A DNA stretch of 64,000 bases from Syngnathus acus (Eukaryota > Chordata > Actinopteri > Syngnathiformes > Syngnathidae): contig NC_051096.1 of NCBI RefSeq assembly GCF_901709675.1, positions 3,809,001-3,873,000 of the forward strand, in the 5' to 3' direction. Each line of letters opens with the position of its first letter. Positions within the stretch are counted from its first letter, which is position 1. The position numbers were made by a program, and so were the translations under genes. The notes beneath the pieces are model-generated. The model had not been told where the DNA came from, searched no databases, and saw only the letters and a program-made list of their open reading frames with translations. Positions 14,900-27,515 of the stretch are shown piece after piece.

Positions 14900-17220
14900 T
14901 AACCGATGGCATCAGCGAGGTGAGCGGGCCAGCACCCGGACGAGGCAGTGCGGGGCGGAGTGCCAGCGCCGCCTCTTACAAACACCGCATTGCCATTTTT
15001 TCGAAAGCCCTAGAATGCACCTCAATGTGGATGACATCATCTTATTTGGGGGGGATTAGTTTCGACCTTAGGGGACTCCCCATTTGTTTTATGGTGCAGG
15101 TGAGTGTTTTGCATGTGTTATGAGTGAGGGAAAACTTGCGTCATTCCATAATTCTTTTTTAACTAGGAATTATAGCCGATTGGTTCTGAAAAGCAGAATG
15201 TACAGAGAGTAGGCAGAGTTTACATAATTTAAAAAAAGAACACACATCATCACACCAACTCCTATGAATGCTTTCATTCAGCATTTTAAAGCGGCTGACT
15301 TGCCTGAAACCATTACCTCAATCCAAAATGGCCGATTTTGCATCCCAATATATGTCACCGATTGACATGGAATTTGGCTGGTGTGTCTATCATAACAAGA
15401 GCCACAAAAAATCTCAAGGACCCTTGCCCGAATTTGAACATTTTTGTTTGAAGCGGCCATTTTGAGGCAAATTCTTGCAACTAAATTCTTCAATGTCCTC
15501 ACTTATGTTCTGCTTATTTCTCATAGACATTCATGCTAATCATAAGCACAAACTGGGCCAAAAGAAGCATTAGTGCATGAGTGATGAAAACATGAATAAG
15601 GCACAAAATATTTCATGTAAATTCAGAATTATAATTTCCCCGATGGTTAACATCCAGTTTGTGTGCGGACAATCAACGACTGAGGATTTAATTTTGTGTG
15701 CATCCATGACATTTTCCCCGAAAGAAAAGTGTGTTTGTGTATGAGAACAGCGAGCTTTAAAGTAAAAACACTGAACAAAAAACACCCAGTTCTGCCTAAA
15801 TTGTCTAAAGATGTGCAAAAATAACCGTGCACATAAAATATTTGACTGTTAGCAATCCAGGCTAACCGTTTCATTTCCAAGCTTAGCTAACAACTTAAAT
15901 TTGAAAATTTCCGGCCCTCAAAATCCCCTTACGTCCACTTTTGCAAGAAATAAGTTCATGTGCAAAAATAATATTCCACAACTATATTTTGAGTTTCAGA
16001 GAGAGAAGAGGGGGAACTCCACCTCACATTATATGCTGTTTAATGTAGTAGACCCGGGTGCTCTTTTTGCAAGTAGATTTTTTTTTAGATGAATTTAGGG
16101 GAAAAAAAGAGGCTTAAAAAAATGGGCGACTCAATTCGCCGAATGATCGTGGCGCATGTTTGTATCGTGTTGTCTGACTTTTTGGGATGTCTTTTGTGTG
16201 CCGGCCGTTTGTGTCTTTAAAAACGCGACGAGTAGCGTTTTATTTCATTTGATATATTTTTTTTCCCCATTGTTCGCCGATGATTGCGATGACATCGGTC
16301 TGTTGCTTGCAGTTATTGTTCTTGATCAAAGTGGGATTTTTTTTTACATTGGTGAAACGTATGTTTTTGGAAAGTGGTGACTCTGCTCCTCCTTGACCTG
16401 GTTTATAGATTTTTATTTTATCAAATATATTATGTTTGAAATATGTTTAAGATTGAAAATATGTTTTCAATGTATAAAAATGTTTTAGGAAAATCTAAAT
16501 ACATTATGTATTTAAAATTGTTTGAAAATATTTCCATTTATATTTTTTTTAGAAGATGTTTTATATATAAATATATTACAAATAGATTTTAAGTTGACAT
16601 GCAATATGTTTTAATTATAAAAAATATTCAAAATTAACTTGCAATGTGATTTAAATGTATACAAGTATCTCGGGAATATTTTAAACATCCTAAATTTTGA
16701 ATGTGTTTTCAATACACATTTAAAATATATTTAAAATATGTTTTAAATGTGTAAATTAAATATTTAAATGTTGAGTATATGAAAAAAATGAAATATGAAA
16801 CACATTCAAAATATTTGTATCTATTTAAAACACATTTAGATTTTTTTAATATGATTTAATGTAATTACATAAATATATTTAAAAATAAACAAATTGTCTA
16901 AAAGGATGCCAATGTCAGCTATGTGAATGCTGATAAAGATACATTTGTCCAGGTCAACCACCTTAGGTCGGGGCAAAGTGAAGTCTTTCCTGCTCACGTT
17001 CATCCAAAGAGTGCCCCCAAAAATTTAGATATTAAATATTGTGTAGAGTTCTAAATATACATACAGTACATATTGTACATGTAAAGTTATGCTATACATA
17101 TCTATACATACCCTCAGTGGACACAATTACATTCCCAATGTCAGGAAACGAAGTGCGATTTTGTTACAGTTGGATGGTTGTTTTTAGTTTGCCTTGTTTT
17201 TATGAACAAAATGTATTCTA
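14900..17220 (+). other. sv2a: sv2a 3' UTR and downstream DNA
   Basis: No coding exon follows the TAG at 14897-14899. The stretch probably holds the sv2a 3' UTR; an AATAAA at 16884-16889 is one possible end signal, but the surrounding sequence is so AT-rich that the match means little. The next gene is on the opposite strand (tail-to-tail), so both 3' ends lie between here and 17547. Confidence 0.45.
16400..16900. repeat. AT-rich degenerate repeat block
   Basis: Variants of ATATGTTTTAAAAT and TATTTAAAAT recur at irregular spacing through about 500 bases in both orientations. It looks like decayed AT-rich satellite or slippage-derived sequence, not a gene. Confidence 0.6.
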
Positions 17221-17546
17221 AATGTGAGTTCTGGTCAAAGAATTAATGTACCGTATAAAAAAAAAAATTTGATGTTTGTATGTGCAAGTGGAATATTCAG
17301 GATAATAGTTGGGGGGGGGGGGGGTTTGGGGAAAAAAAAAAAATACCTGTACGCAAATTTTATGGCGTGTTGTCTTTGTTTTGTAAATGCAAAATGAATT
17401 CTTGGTGATTTCAGTATTTGAATCTGAATATATTGGTGATGCTGATGTGAAAAGGTGATGTCATTTTTTTGTGAATAGAGTATTTCTGTGCATATGGTTT
17501 CACTAAATTGTAAAAAAAAAAAAAAAAAAACTTCATATACAAATAC

Positions 17547-17552
17547 TTTATT
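17547..17552 (-). terminator. ctss: Poly(A) signal of the cathepsin gene (minus strand AATAAA)
   Basis: TTTATT on the plus strand is AATAAA on the minus strand, 42 bases past the stop codon at 17594. It implies a very short 3' UTR. Confidence 0.65.
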
Positions 17553-17593
17553 TTGAATTCTTAAAACAAGCTTAAATGTCATACAGAATAAGG

Positions 17594-19167
<1,574 letters not shown>

Positions 19168-19240
19168 GGCGGATCGAGTTAGAAGCCGACCGGAGGAGGA
19201 GGTGATGATAGGCAGGTATGCCCGGGAGGTGCAAACATTC

Positions 19241-19247
19241 CTTTTTA
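19241..19247 (-). promoter_or_regulatory. ctss: TATA-like element upstream of the cathepsin gene
   Basis: Minus-strand AATAAAAAGG lies about 75-80 bases upstream of the ATG at 19167 and would place initiation near 19212. It is the only TATA-like sequence close to the start; weak evidence. Confidence 0.3.
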
Positions 19248-19259
19248 TTCAGTTGGCTG

Positions 19260-22200
19260 CATGCTGAACACCTGCAGACTATTAGGCTGATGACATCATC
19301 GTCACAATTTTCTTTTTACTATTAATCTATTATATCTTAATCTACTATTAATTTTACTATAAAATTCAAGATTTTCTATGTTGTAAAATATTTTAAATAT
19401 TTTTACAAGGCAATTATTTTCTTATAAAAATAAGTGGTATTATGCACTTCATTTAAATGAAGGGGTTGCATTTAGTTTCAAAGCATGGACAGTGAGTGGC
19501 AGTAGAGTGCCAAGAATGTGCTTGAGCCACCTTTTGGAAAAAGAGAAAATGTTGAGACATCTTTGTCAAACCCAGTAAATTAAGCCTGTTAATCATACAA
19601 TAAAAATAAATATTTCTAGAAATATCTGCAAATGAATACAGTACAATTAAATAGTAAATCCCATAAGACAATAAATAAATAAAACTAATCATAGCACAAC
19701 TAAACATAAATACAGTATATTAAGATATTACCAAAAATATAAATTAATAATAAATAAATACTATATTAAGCCACTAAAATAAATAAACCTATAAGGTAAA
19801 AATTATAAAAGATAAATACAATGCATGAAGGCTATTGAGTGTGTATGTGTGTGTGTGGGGGGGGGGGGGGGGGGGGGGGGGACTGATAAAGAAAAAGGCC
19901 GAACCGAGCAATGTGCTACCTTTACTATCACCTGCAAAAAGCAGATTCCAAAGCAAATAAACGTGGTTTAGGAGGTCCGGGGGCGTCTGCTGCCGCATCC
20001 ACGAGAGCAGCAACTGCGTCCTCGGCCCTTTCCCAGCCTCGCTGGCTCCCCCTGCAACAAAGGAGCAGACGGTGATTGGGCCCCGATCCTTTTGTCTGTG
20101 TCGGCATGGGGCCGCGCTTAAAACGCTTGCAGTCACCCGGGGGTTCCCGCCGGGGACCCTCCCCTCCTGACAGCTCCTTCACCTTCGTGCCGTGACCGCC
20201 GAGGCGGCACCAGAAGGTACTGAATTGTAGAAATGGCCTCCGGCATAGATGTTGGTCACCTCCCAGGTGCCCGTCAAACGTTCGGATCTCGTATTTTGAT
20301 CTTTGATCACGCACGTTTTCGCACGTTTAACATGTGCTAAGACGAGATAAGCCATCTATTCAAACATCGCAAGACGTGACGACAAAAAAAATGTTGGGAA
20401 AAGCCGACTAGAACATCTGAACTTTATTTAGTGTCAGTCAAACGCATTTCAATTGGTGATGTGCGCTGAGTTCGAATGTAATTGGCTAATTACAGACACA
20501 GTTATAAGAGGGTGTGCACACTTGTGCAACCAGTTGTTTATTTGTACTTGTGTCTCAACTCTGCCTCGACTTGGCAGAGTGTGAGTGGCTGCTTGAAAGG
20601 AAAAAGGAAGCGGTGTGAGGAGCCAGTCTAAGATGAAGGGGCAGTAGAAGAAAAGGGGCAATTACTTCTCCTTTCTTATGGAAATGCTAATAAAGTGGGG
20701 ATGCGGGGTCCCTCGGGTGGGCTTGGGGCGGGGGGGGGGGGGGAGCAATAGAGGGCCACGGGCAGGTTGAGCGTCACCGTGTAAACTGCTTCCTGTTAGA
20801 GGAGGCCATTGAAGGCCGTGACTTTTACTGACTAACAAGCCATCTCCAGGCCTCCACTACAAAGAGGTGGTCCTGCATCAAAGCCGCGTCTGCAGAGAAC
20901 GTTGCATCGTCCCCATCACCTTTTCCCGGGACGGACATAGTATCAAGTATTGAAAAAAAAATCCAAATTTTAAACCCTAGATAATAATTAGTCAAAAATT
21001 AGATCTTGCTCTAAAGGTAATATTAAATTTTTGCTGAATTTTCATTTATGTGGAATAAATTAGTGTGATTGGTTAACGTGCTTACCAAATTTGGTTGACT
21101 CACTTGTTGCACACATTCTTATTGCGTGTACTTGAACACAATGGGGGCAATACATAGGTGGGGATGGTGAAAGGGGCGGGGCAGGGCAGATGGGGAACTT
21201 GGGGGCCGATGTATCTATTGTCTTTTAATGAGAGCCTTTGATGTGCCCCCAACTGTTTGCTGTTTGTACACCTGGGACCCTGTGCCTGCATTCACGTTGG
21301 TTGGGGGGGGGGGCAAGGGGGATCACTCGCCATATTCCAGGTAACACTTTTCAATCAGCTGGCGTGGGAAGGCAGTAAAAGCAGGCCGGCCCCCTTTTGT
21401 TTACCTCCTCCGCTTTACGGTGCGCCGTGCGGCCCGCCCCGCCCTCATCCACAAACATCCCAAATTCTCTTTGCTACGGCCCTGGCAGACGCTGGCTGCC
21501 CCTATGGGCCCCCCTTCCCTTTTGCATCACGAAATTTGCCATTTTGGCCGAAGTCTCTTTTGGCTTTTCAATGTGTGGAGATTAGGTGAAATTGCAGGAA
21601 CAGGGTCCCCCGATTACAGCTCATTGTCTGCGCCGGCGTGTTGCGTGACCTCATTTTAATTGTGCATTTGCAGAGGTGAGGAAGTGCCGCTGGAGGTGGC
21701 GGCTCTCAAGTCGCACGTCCTCTCAGTAAATAACCTCGGCCGCTCGCCAGCGCCTTCATCATTTCGTGCTTTAACACTTACTGTTTGTCAGTGCAAAGCG
21801 GCCTTTTGATCCGACCCTACTCACCCCTCCCCTCCCCAACCAATCCAACCACACCACTCCCACTGGTGAGATGATATAAAAGTGCAGTCGTGATTAATAT
21901 CTGCTAATATTTGCCTATGTCTTCTTGGACCATCGCGTCATGCGGGCCCCCGAAGTGTGAGCTCATGGCTGCAGATGTGTGCGCACACAGCTGGGGGGGT
22001 GCAGTAAGGGGTGGTGGGGGGGTTAACTGTGTGTTTTCTCACACACTGGTGTCTGCTGACTTCAGCTGCTCATATTTACATCAGGCAACAGTAACAGGGG
22101 GAATAACAGAGGGCAAAACACACCTACAAATGGGGCAGAAAAATACATCGACTTTAATCGAACTTTGCATGTTGATCCGATAATGCAGTGGTTCAAAAAT

Positions 22201-24420
22201 ATTCATCTCTCCAGTGATGACTTAAATGTTTAATATTCAGAAATAGCAGTTATGCAAGCCTGATTTGTATGAGGTTTTATTCATGCAAATTATATATCTG
22301 ATATAATTTATATTATTCTATTTTCTTTTACATTTGTAAAGTATTTATCAATTTTTTAACTTTAATTTAAGTCAATTGTCTTTGTTGCTTGATAGTGTTT
22401 TCAATATCATATACACTGTATCGATTTGATTCCTGTGTCAATAATAATTCAAATTGCTCGTCAATGCTTTGACATTAGACTTTTTCCTCAGCAGTCCAAA
22501 AAAAAGCCGAAGCCGGCGTCATTAGCATGCCAAAGGTCCCGAGGGTCCCACCGCGGGGACCCGAGATGGGGGCCGGCATTGGGTGGCGGGGGGCTAATTA
22601 CTGACCCCACTAATTCTTTTTATCCCTTTCAAAGGGGCTGCCTGATAAGAAGAGTTAAGTTTAGATTTCCTGAACTTGAAGTGGAAACGCAAAAGTGACA
22701 GACGAAAGGTTGGGGTGGGGGATTCAATCCACATTACTGTGTGTGTTTTGAGGATGTGAGCAGTGTTTCTTTTGCTGCTTTTTGCCCCCCCCCCCCCCTC
22801 CTTACAGTCATAGTAAACAAAAATCGAATTAAAAAAAACAAGGGTTGCTTCAGTTCTTAAAAATATTAGCTACGGCCCTGGAAGGGTTCAACATTGAACA
22901 AAACGCCGTTCTAAACTGAGTTGTGTTTTCCGCGGCCAGCGTCTTTTGTAGCCGCGGAGTGTTTTTGTACCCGTTGTCCATCTTGAGGGTCCTGACTCAT
23001 CCCGCTGATTTATTTAGGCCGGCCGGCGGAGTACTCTGGAAAATATGCATGCTTATGAGTGTCTCTTTGTCAAGCACCAGACCTCTGCAATATTTCGCAC
23101 CCAGGTGACACTGCTGCTGCCGCTTGCCCGTAGAGCCGCCATTCCGCAAGGCTTTAACCCTCCAGTCTCTAGAAATGTGAAGGGAAAACCTCCAGGTAGC
23201 TTTTCACTTAAGTAAACAACTTTTTGAGGGAGGTGATCCTACTTCCAGGTGTGTAGAGAAAACAGGTAAGAGTTGATGGGAACTTTTTGGAGGTGGGGCG
23301 GGGAGGGGCGGGTTGCCATGGCAATATGTGACTCAGCTTTGATGTATATTGCTAGCTTCCGGAAAGTGTGCGTACGTGTGTGTTCCGATGATAGTCGAAC
23401 ACGTCCTTCCTGTCATGTCGCCAAAATAAAAAACAAGCTCACAGAGTGGAGGAGTTGAGGGTTTTTTGAAACGGGGGCATGGGGGTACGGGATGCGAAGG
23501 TGTGAGAGGTCCCCTTTATATTTACGGCCTCCGTAGAAGTGGAGGAAGTGGTGCAGTAAAGCGGCAGTCGTGCTCCACAGCCCCCTCAACTCAATTCCAA
23601 GTACATGATAGTGGAAGTCGCAGGCAGGAAGACCACCATTGAAAAACGACATGACTCACTCAGATGGGAAAATATAGAGTTGGTGCCTTGACTAGGATTT
23701 TGTTTTTTTTGTCTTTGGAATGAATTGGCATTTCAAACCGTCACAATATTTTGATTATTTTTTTCCATAAAAAAAAAACACTGTACAGAAACAAAAAATC
23801 CAATAAAGAGAATTTAAACAACTCAAGTGGGAAGTGTAATTATTATACATTAATTCCATTCAGATTTTTTAAATGAGAATTTGAAACTATTTTGCAGTGA
23901 CGAAATAATATCTAATATTGCATATGAGCGTGAGTGAGGCAGGATGCACACATATAGGCCCATTATGCAAATACGGGCATCACTTGCAGGCCATGCAGGC
24001 CCAAGCACTAATGGCCCAGCTCAGTAAACGCACCCCCCTTTGGCCTCCTTACTTTTCTCCCATGTGGATTTGAGACAACAAAAGATTAGCACTATTTGCA
24101 AATATACAACCGAGTTCAAAGGCAACACTCTCTCGGCTCGCTTCCTTTTCCTTTGTCTCAAGTGTCGGCCGTGCTTGCGCACTAAATAATGCAAGACTCT
24201 CGCACTCATTTCTCCTGTGAAACTTAACCCCGTGCGTAAAATGCGCGTATTTCTTAAAGGACCTCGCTATGCGCTATTATGAAACTAAATTGGGAAAATG
24301 TGGCGGTGTATAGATGGTTTTTGGGATTGTCGGGAGGCCGAGGTAGGCGCGCCTTAGACCACGCCCCCAGCCCCCCCATACGGTCCCCGGGGGCCCTTAA
24401 AATCATGAGGCCTTGCGCGT
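19260..24420. other. Gene-poor region upstream of tbxta
   Basis: About 5.2 kb with no supported coding exon: open frames are short, contain homopolymers and have no recognisable protein features. It contains long G or C runs (19857-19881, 20728-20743, 21303-21313, 22786-22798) and a (TG)n stretch next to the longest G run. By position it is the likely home of mesoderm/notochord enhancers for tbxta; a TCF-like CTTTGATG at 23336 is one candidate but is expected by chance at this length. Confidence 0.5.
19842..19881. repeat. (TG)n followed by a 25-base G run
   Basis: GTGTATGTGTGTGTGT runs straight into 25 consecutive G residues (19857-19881). A simple repeat with obvious potential for G-quadruplex or slippage. 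Confidence 0.85.
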
Positions 24421-24499
24421 GTGTTCAGTCAGTACGCAGAAGCTTTGCTGGGATCCGCTTGTGTGTGTGTGTATGAGTGTGTGTCGTTCAAGCGGAAAT

Positions 24500-26623
24500 A
24501 TGAGCGCTTCCTCATCGTCGTCCTCGAACCCGGACCAGCGGCTGGAACACCTCCTGAGCGCCGTGGAGAGCGAGTTCCAGAAGGGTAGCGAGAAGGGCGA
24601 CGCGTCCGAGAGGGATATTAAACTGTCGCTGGAGGACGCCGACTTGTGGAACAAGTTCAAGGAGTTGACCAACGAGATGATTGTGACCAAAACGGGACGG
24701 TAGGGACGAATTTTTCCTGCGCACATTTTACGCACGGTCATTGAGCGGGGGAATCACGCTTAATTTAATTTATTTCGGTATTTACACGTCCTTTAAAAAG
24801 CAATTTTGCTTTTCCAAAAACAAACTTTATGGTTTCTCCGCAGGCGCATGTTCCCGGTGCTCAGGGCCAGTGTGAGCGGCCTTGACCCAAACGCCATGTA
24901 CTCGGTGCTGCTGGACTTCGTGGCGGCAGACAACAACCGCTGGAAGTACGTAAACGGCGAGTGGGTGCCTGGCGGTAAACCGGAGCCGCAGAGCCCCAGT
25001 TGCGTGTACATCCACCCGGACTCGCCCAACTTCGGCGCGCACTGGATGAAGGCGCCCGTGTCCTTCAGCAAAGTCAAGCTGTCAAATAAGCTCAACGGCG
25101 GGGGACAGGTAAGCAGGGGACCGAGTAGAATATTAAATAATGAGCATAGTTGTGATCCGAACACTTGATTTGTGCAGATTATGCTCAACTCCTTACACAA
25201 ATATGAGCCCAGAATACACATCGTAAAGGTAGGAGGCATCCAGAAGATGATCAGCAGCCAGTCTTTCCCAGAGACACAGTTCATCGCCGTCACCGCTTAC
25301 CAGAATGAAGAGGTTTGGGAGTCGTAAAAAGCATAATTAAAAATGTTGGAAATGAAAAATGCTTACAAGAAACAAAAATATTTGATAGATTACAGCCCTG
25401 AAGATAAAGCACAACCCCTTCGCCAAGGCCTTCCTGGATGCCAAAGAAAGGTAGGACCTGGAGAAATGTGTATCTAAAATATCCAAGTCACTTAATTAGT
25501 CTTAAATCCATCTCCACCTACAACATACAGCAATATATTTTTCCACTAGGTGGCAGAAGACATTAAGTTTTGTATCTACATGTAACCATTCAAACAACAG
25601 AATAATAGCTTTGTGTTCAACTCAACAGACCCAGTTTTTCCTAGCTCGACTTTCATTGGCCTGTGTGAACCACTATACATTTAAACCAAATTGTCTTCTG
25701 TATTCTAGGAGTGATCACAAGGACATGCCCGACCATAGCGTGGACAGCCAGCAGTCGGGCTATTCCCAACGTGAGTCTCCCGAATCCAAAACTCTAAAAG
25801 ACAACAACACAAATAGTTAATGCATTTAATCCGACAGTGGGAGGTTGGTTCCTGCCGGGCCAGAGTCCCATCTGCCCCAGCAGCAGCCCGCCACAGTTCA
25901 GCGGTACGGCAGGCCACTCGTCAGGCTCCTACTGCGAGCGCTACTCGAGCCTGAGGAGCCACCGGGCCAGCCCGTACCCCAGCCACTACCCCCACCGCAC
26001 CTCCAGTACCAGTAAGATCCTGAGCACTTTCCTTCTTCTACTGAAAATCCAAGATGGATGGATCAGGTTTTGCATCTTTCTCCACACAGACAACTACATG
26101 GACAACACCTCTGGTACCTTGGCCCCAACCCACGACAGCTGGTCCGCCCTCCAGATCCCAAACTCCACGGGCATGGGCACCCTGTCCCACACCACCAACT
26201 CCACGTCCAACTCTAGGTGAGCCCAAACCCACCACAAAAAAATATGTAATTTTTCTTAAACTTTGTTGCATTGAAATTTTGAGTTGACCAATTTTTTTTA
26301 CATTTTTTTTTTAATGAAAGATCACATCAAAATGACTCCTACATTTCTGCTTATTTAGTCAGTACCCCAGTTTGTGGTCCGTGGCTGGCACCACTCTCAC
26401 CCCGTCGGGTTCGGCGTCGGGCTCCATCCCGGGCGGTTTGACCTCACAGTTCCTGAGAGGATCCTCCTACACGGGCCTGACGTCCTCGCTGCCAGTCTCG
26501 TCACCGTCCTCCATGTACGACCCAGGGCTGGGCGAGGTGGGCGTCGGGGTGGGTGACGCGCAGTTCGAGAGCTCCATCGCCCGGCTGACGGCTTCGTGGA
26601 CGCCCGTGGCACAAAGCTACTGA
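24500..26623 (+). CDS. tbxta: T-box transcription factor Brachyury (no tail a)
   Basis: Eight coding exons: 24500-24699, 24844-25108, 25178-25312, 25389-25450, 25709-25770, 25838-26011, 26090-26216 and 26359-26623; total 1290 nt, 429 residues. The start [19 protein letters not shown] has an A at -3; an in-frame ATG at 24413 is less likely because the fish protein begins MSASS. The T-box DNA-binding domain (about residues 40-220) contains [58 protein letters not shown] and [19 protein letters not shown]. The C-terminal activation region includes [17 protein letters not shown] and ends [14 protein letters not shown]. It acts in the nucleus as a dimer on palindromic TCACACCT-type sites to specify posterior mesoderm and notochord. 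Wording across the whole protein is closest to zebrafish tbxta rather than tbxtb or tbx19. The donor after exon 3 (GAG then GTTTGG) is weak. Confidence 0.96.
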
Positions 26624-26823
26624 AGAGGGTCCCGTTGTTTTTTTCCCACTAACATCCAAGTGTATATCTTTGTACATAGACTAAATTAACTCGCCGTGAT
26701 GTGTAAACGTGCCTTTTCGGATTTAAGTGCCTTCCTTGCGAGGGGTAGCATGTCTTCCCCCTGCACATGTACATAATTATTTGTATTTGAACTCACTGTG
26801 AGTTGTTATTTATGTCATTAAAT

Positions 26824-26829
26824 AATAAA
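26824..26829 (+). terminator. tbxta: Poly(A) signal AATAAA of tbxta
   Basis: AATAAA about 200 bases after the tbxta stop, in an AT-rich setting; the 3' UTR would be about 0.2 kb. Confidence 0.65.
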
Positions 26830-27152
26830 TTAAAAACAGTTTACTCCAAAATGTCTTTCATTGTATTTTTAATAGCAATTCAAAAAAGTCATTTGCCAGT
26901 CTTGATATTATGCAAACACTGTAGCTTTAAAAAGTGTCCTTCTTATTTAGATTTACAAAAAGAAATGGGTGAAAATTTAAAGATATGAATATTGAGTTGA
27001 ACAATATGAATTAATTTTCCTTTTCATTGACTGATATCGATTCATAAACTCGATAATTATTCCTTTTAACCAATCAGTTTCCCTGTAAGTCATGTGACTT
27101 TTCCTGTCACATGAGATCTCATCACAACGCGAGAGTAGCAAATTGGAACGAC

Positions 27153-27515
27153 ATGGCGGGAACACTGAAATCGGGTGTCACTACGTTTTGGGGTTTTTAA
27201 ACGACACAACGATAGCAAAGAACTGAAAAAAGCCAAATGGACTTGCTACGTGGAAGTAAATGTAAAAATGTGATACATTTTCGAAACTGTTGAACGAGAC
27301 AAAAGACGCTGACACCTGTTGGTTCGCTTCAGCCCGGAGGCAGGCGCTCGGTACCACCGGCAAACTGCCCGCCAACCCAGAATATAACAATGGCGTTTTC
27401 AAGGACATACAACAATACTGCAGTTGTAAAAGAAAATTTCTATGAGCTTCTGAAGACTCTGGAGCCTCGCTACGTTCGACCCACACCCAACAGACAAGAC
27501 ATGTGAAACGGGTGA
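27153..27515 (+). mobile_element. Decayed hAT / ZBED-type transposase fragment
   Basis: Two frame-broken pieces resemble a hAT transposase. The first (27153-27250) reads MAGTLKSGVTTFWGF, then after a frame change RHNDSKELKKAKWTCYVE, like a BED-finger start. The second (about 27385-27510) reads TQNITMAFSRTYNNTAVV then NFYELLKTLEPRYVRPTPNR. This matches the hAT pattern of an initial QxxITxAF stretch followed by FxxLLxxLxPRYxxPsR. Stops and frameshifts interrupt both, and most of the enzyme is missing, so it is a dead relic. No terminal inverted repeats were found around it. The second block is the stronger evidence. Confidence 0.5.

Noticed and set aside
24413-24499. Alternative tbxta start 29 codons upstream
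   Set aside because: The extra residues (TG-repeat encoded cysteine/valine stretch) are not part of Brachyury proteins; ATG 24500 gives the known MSASS start.
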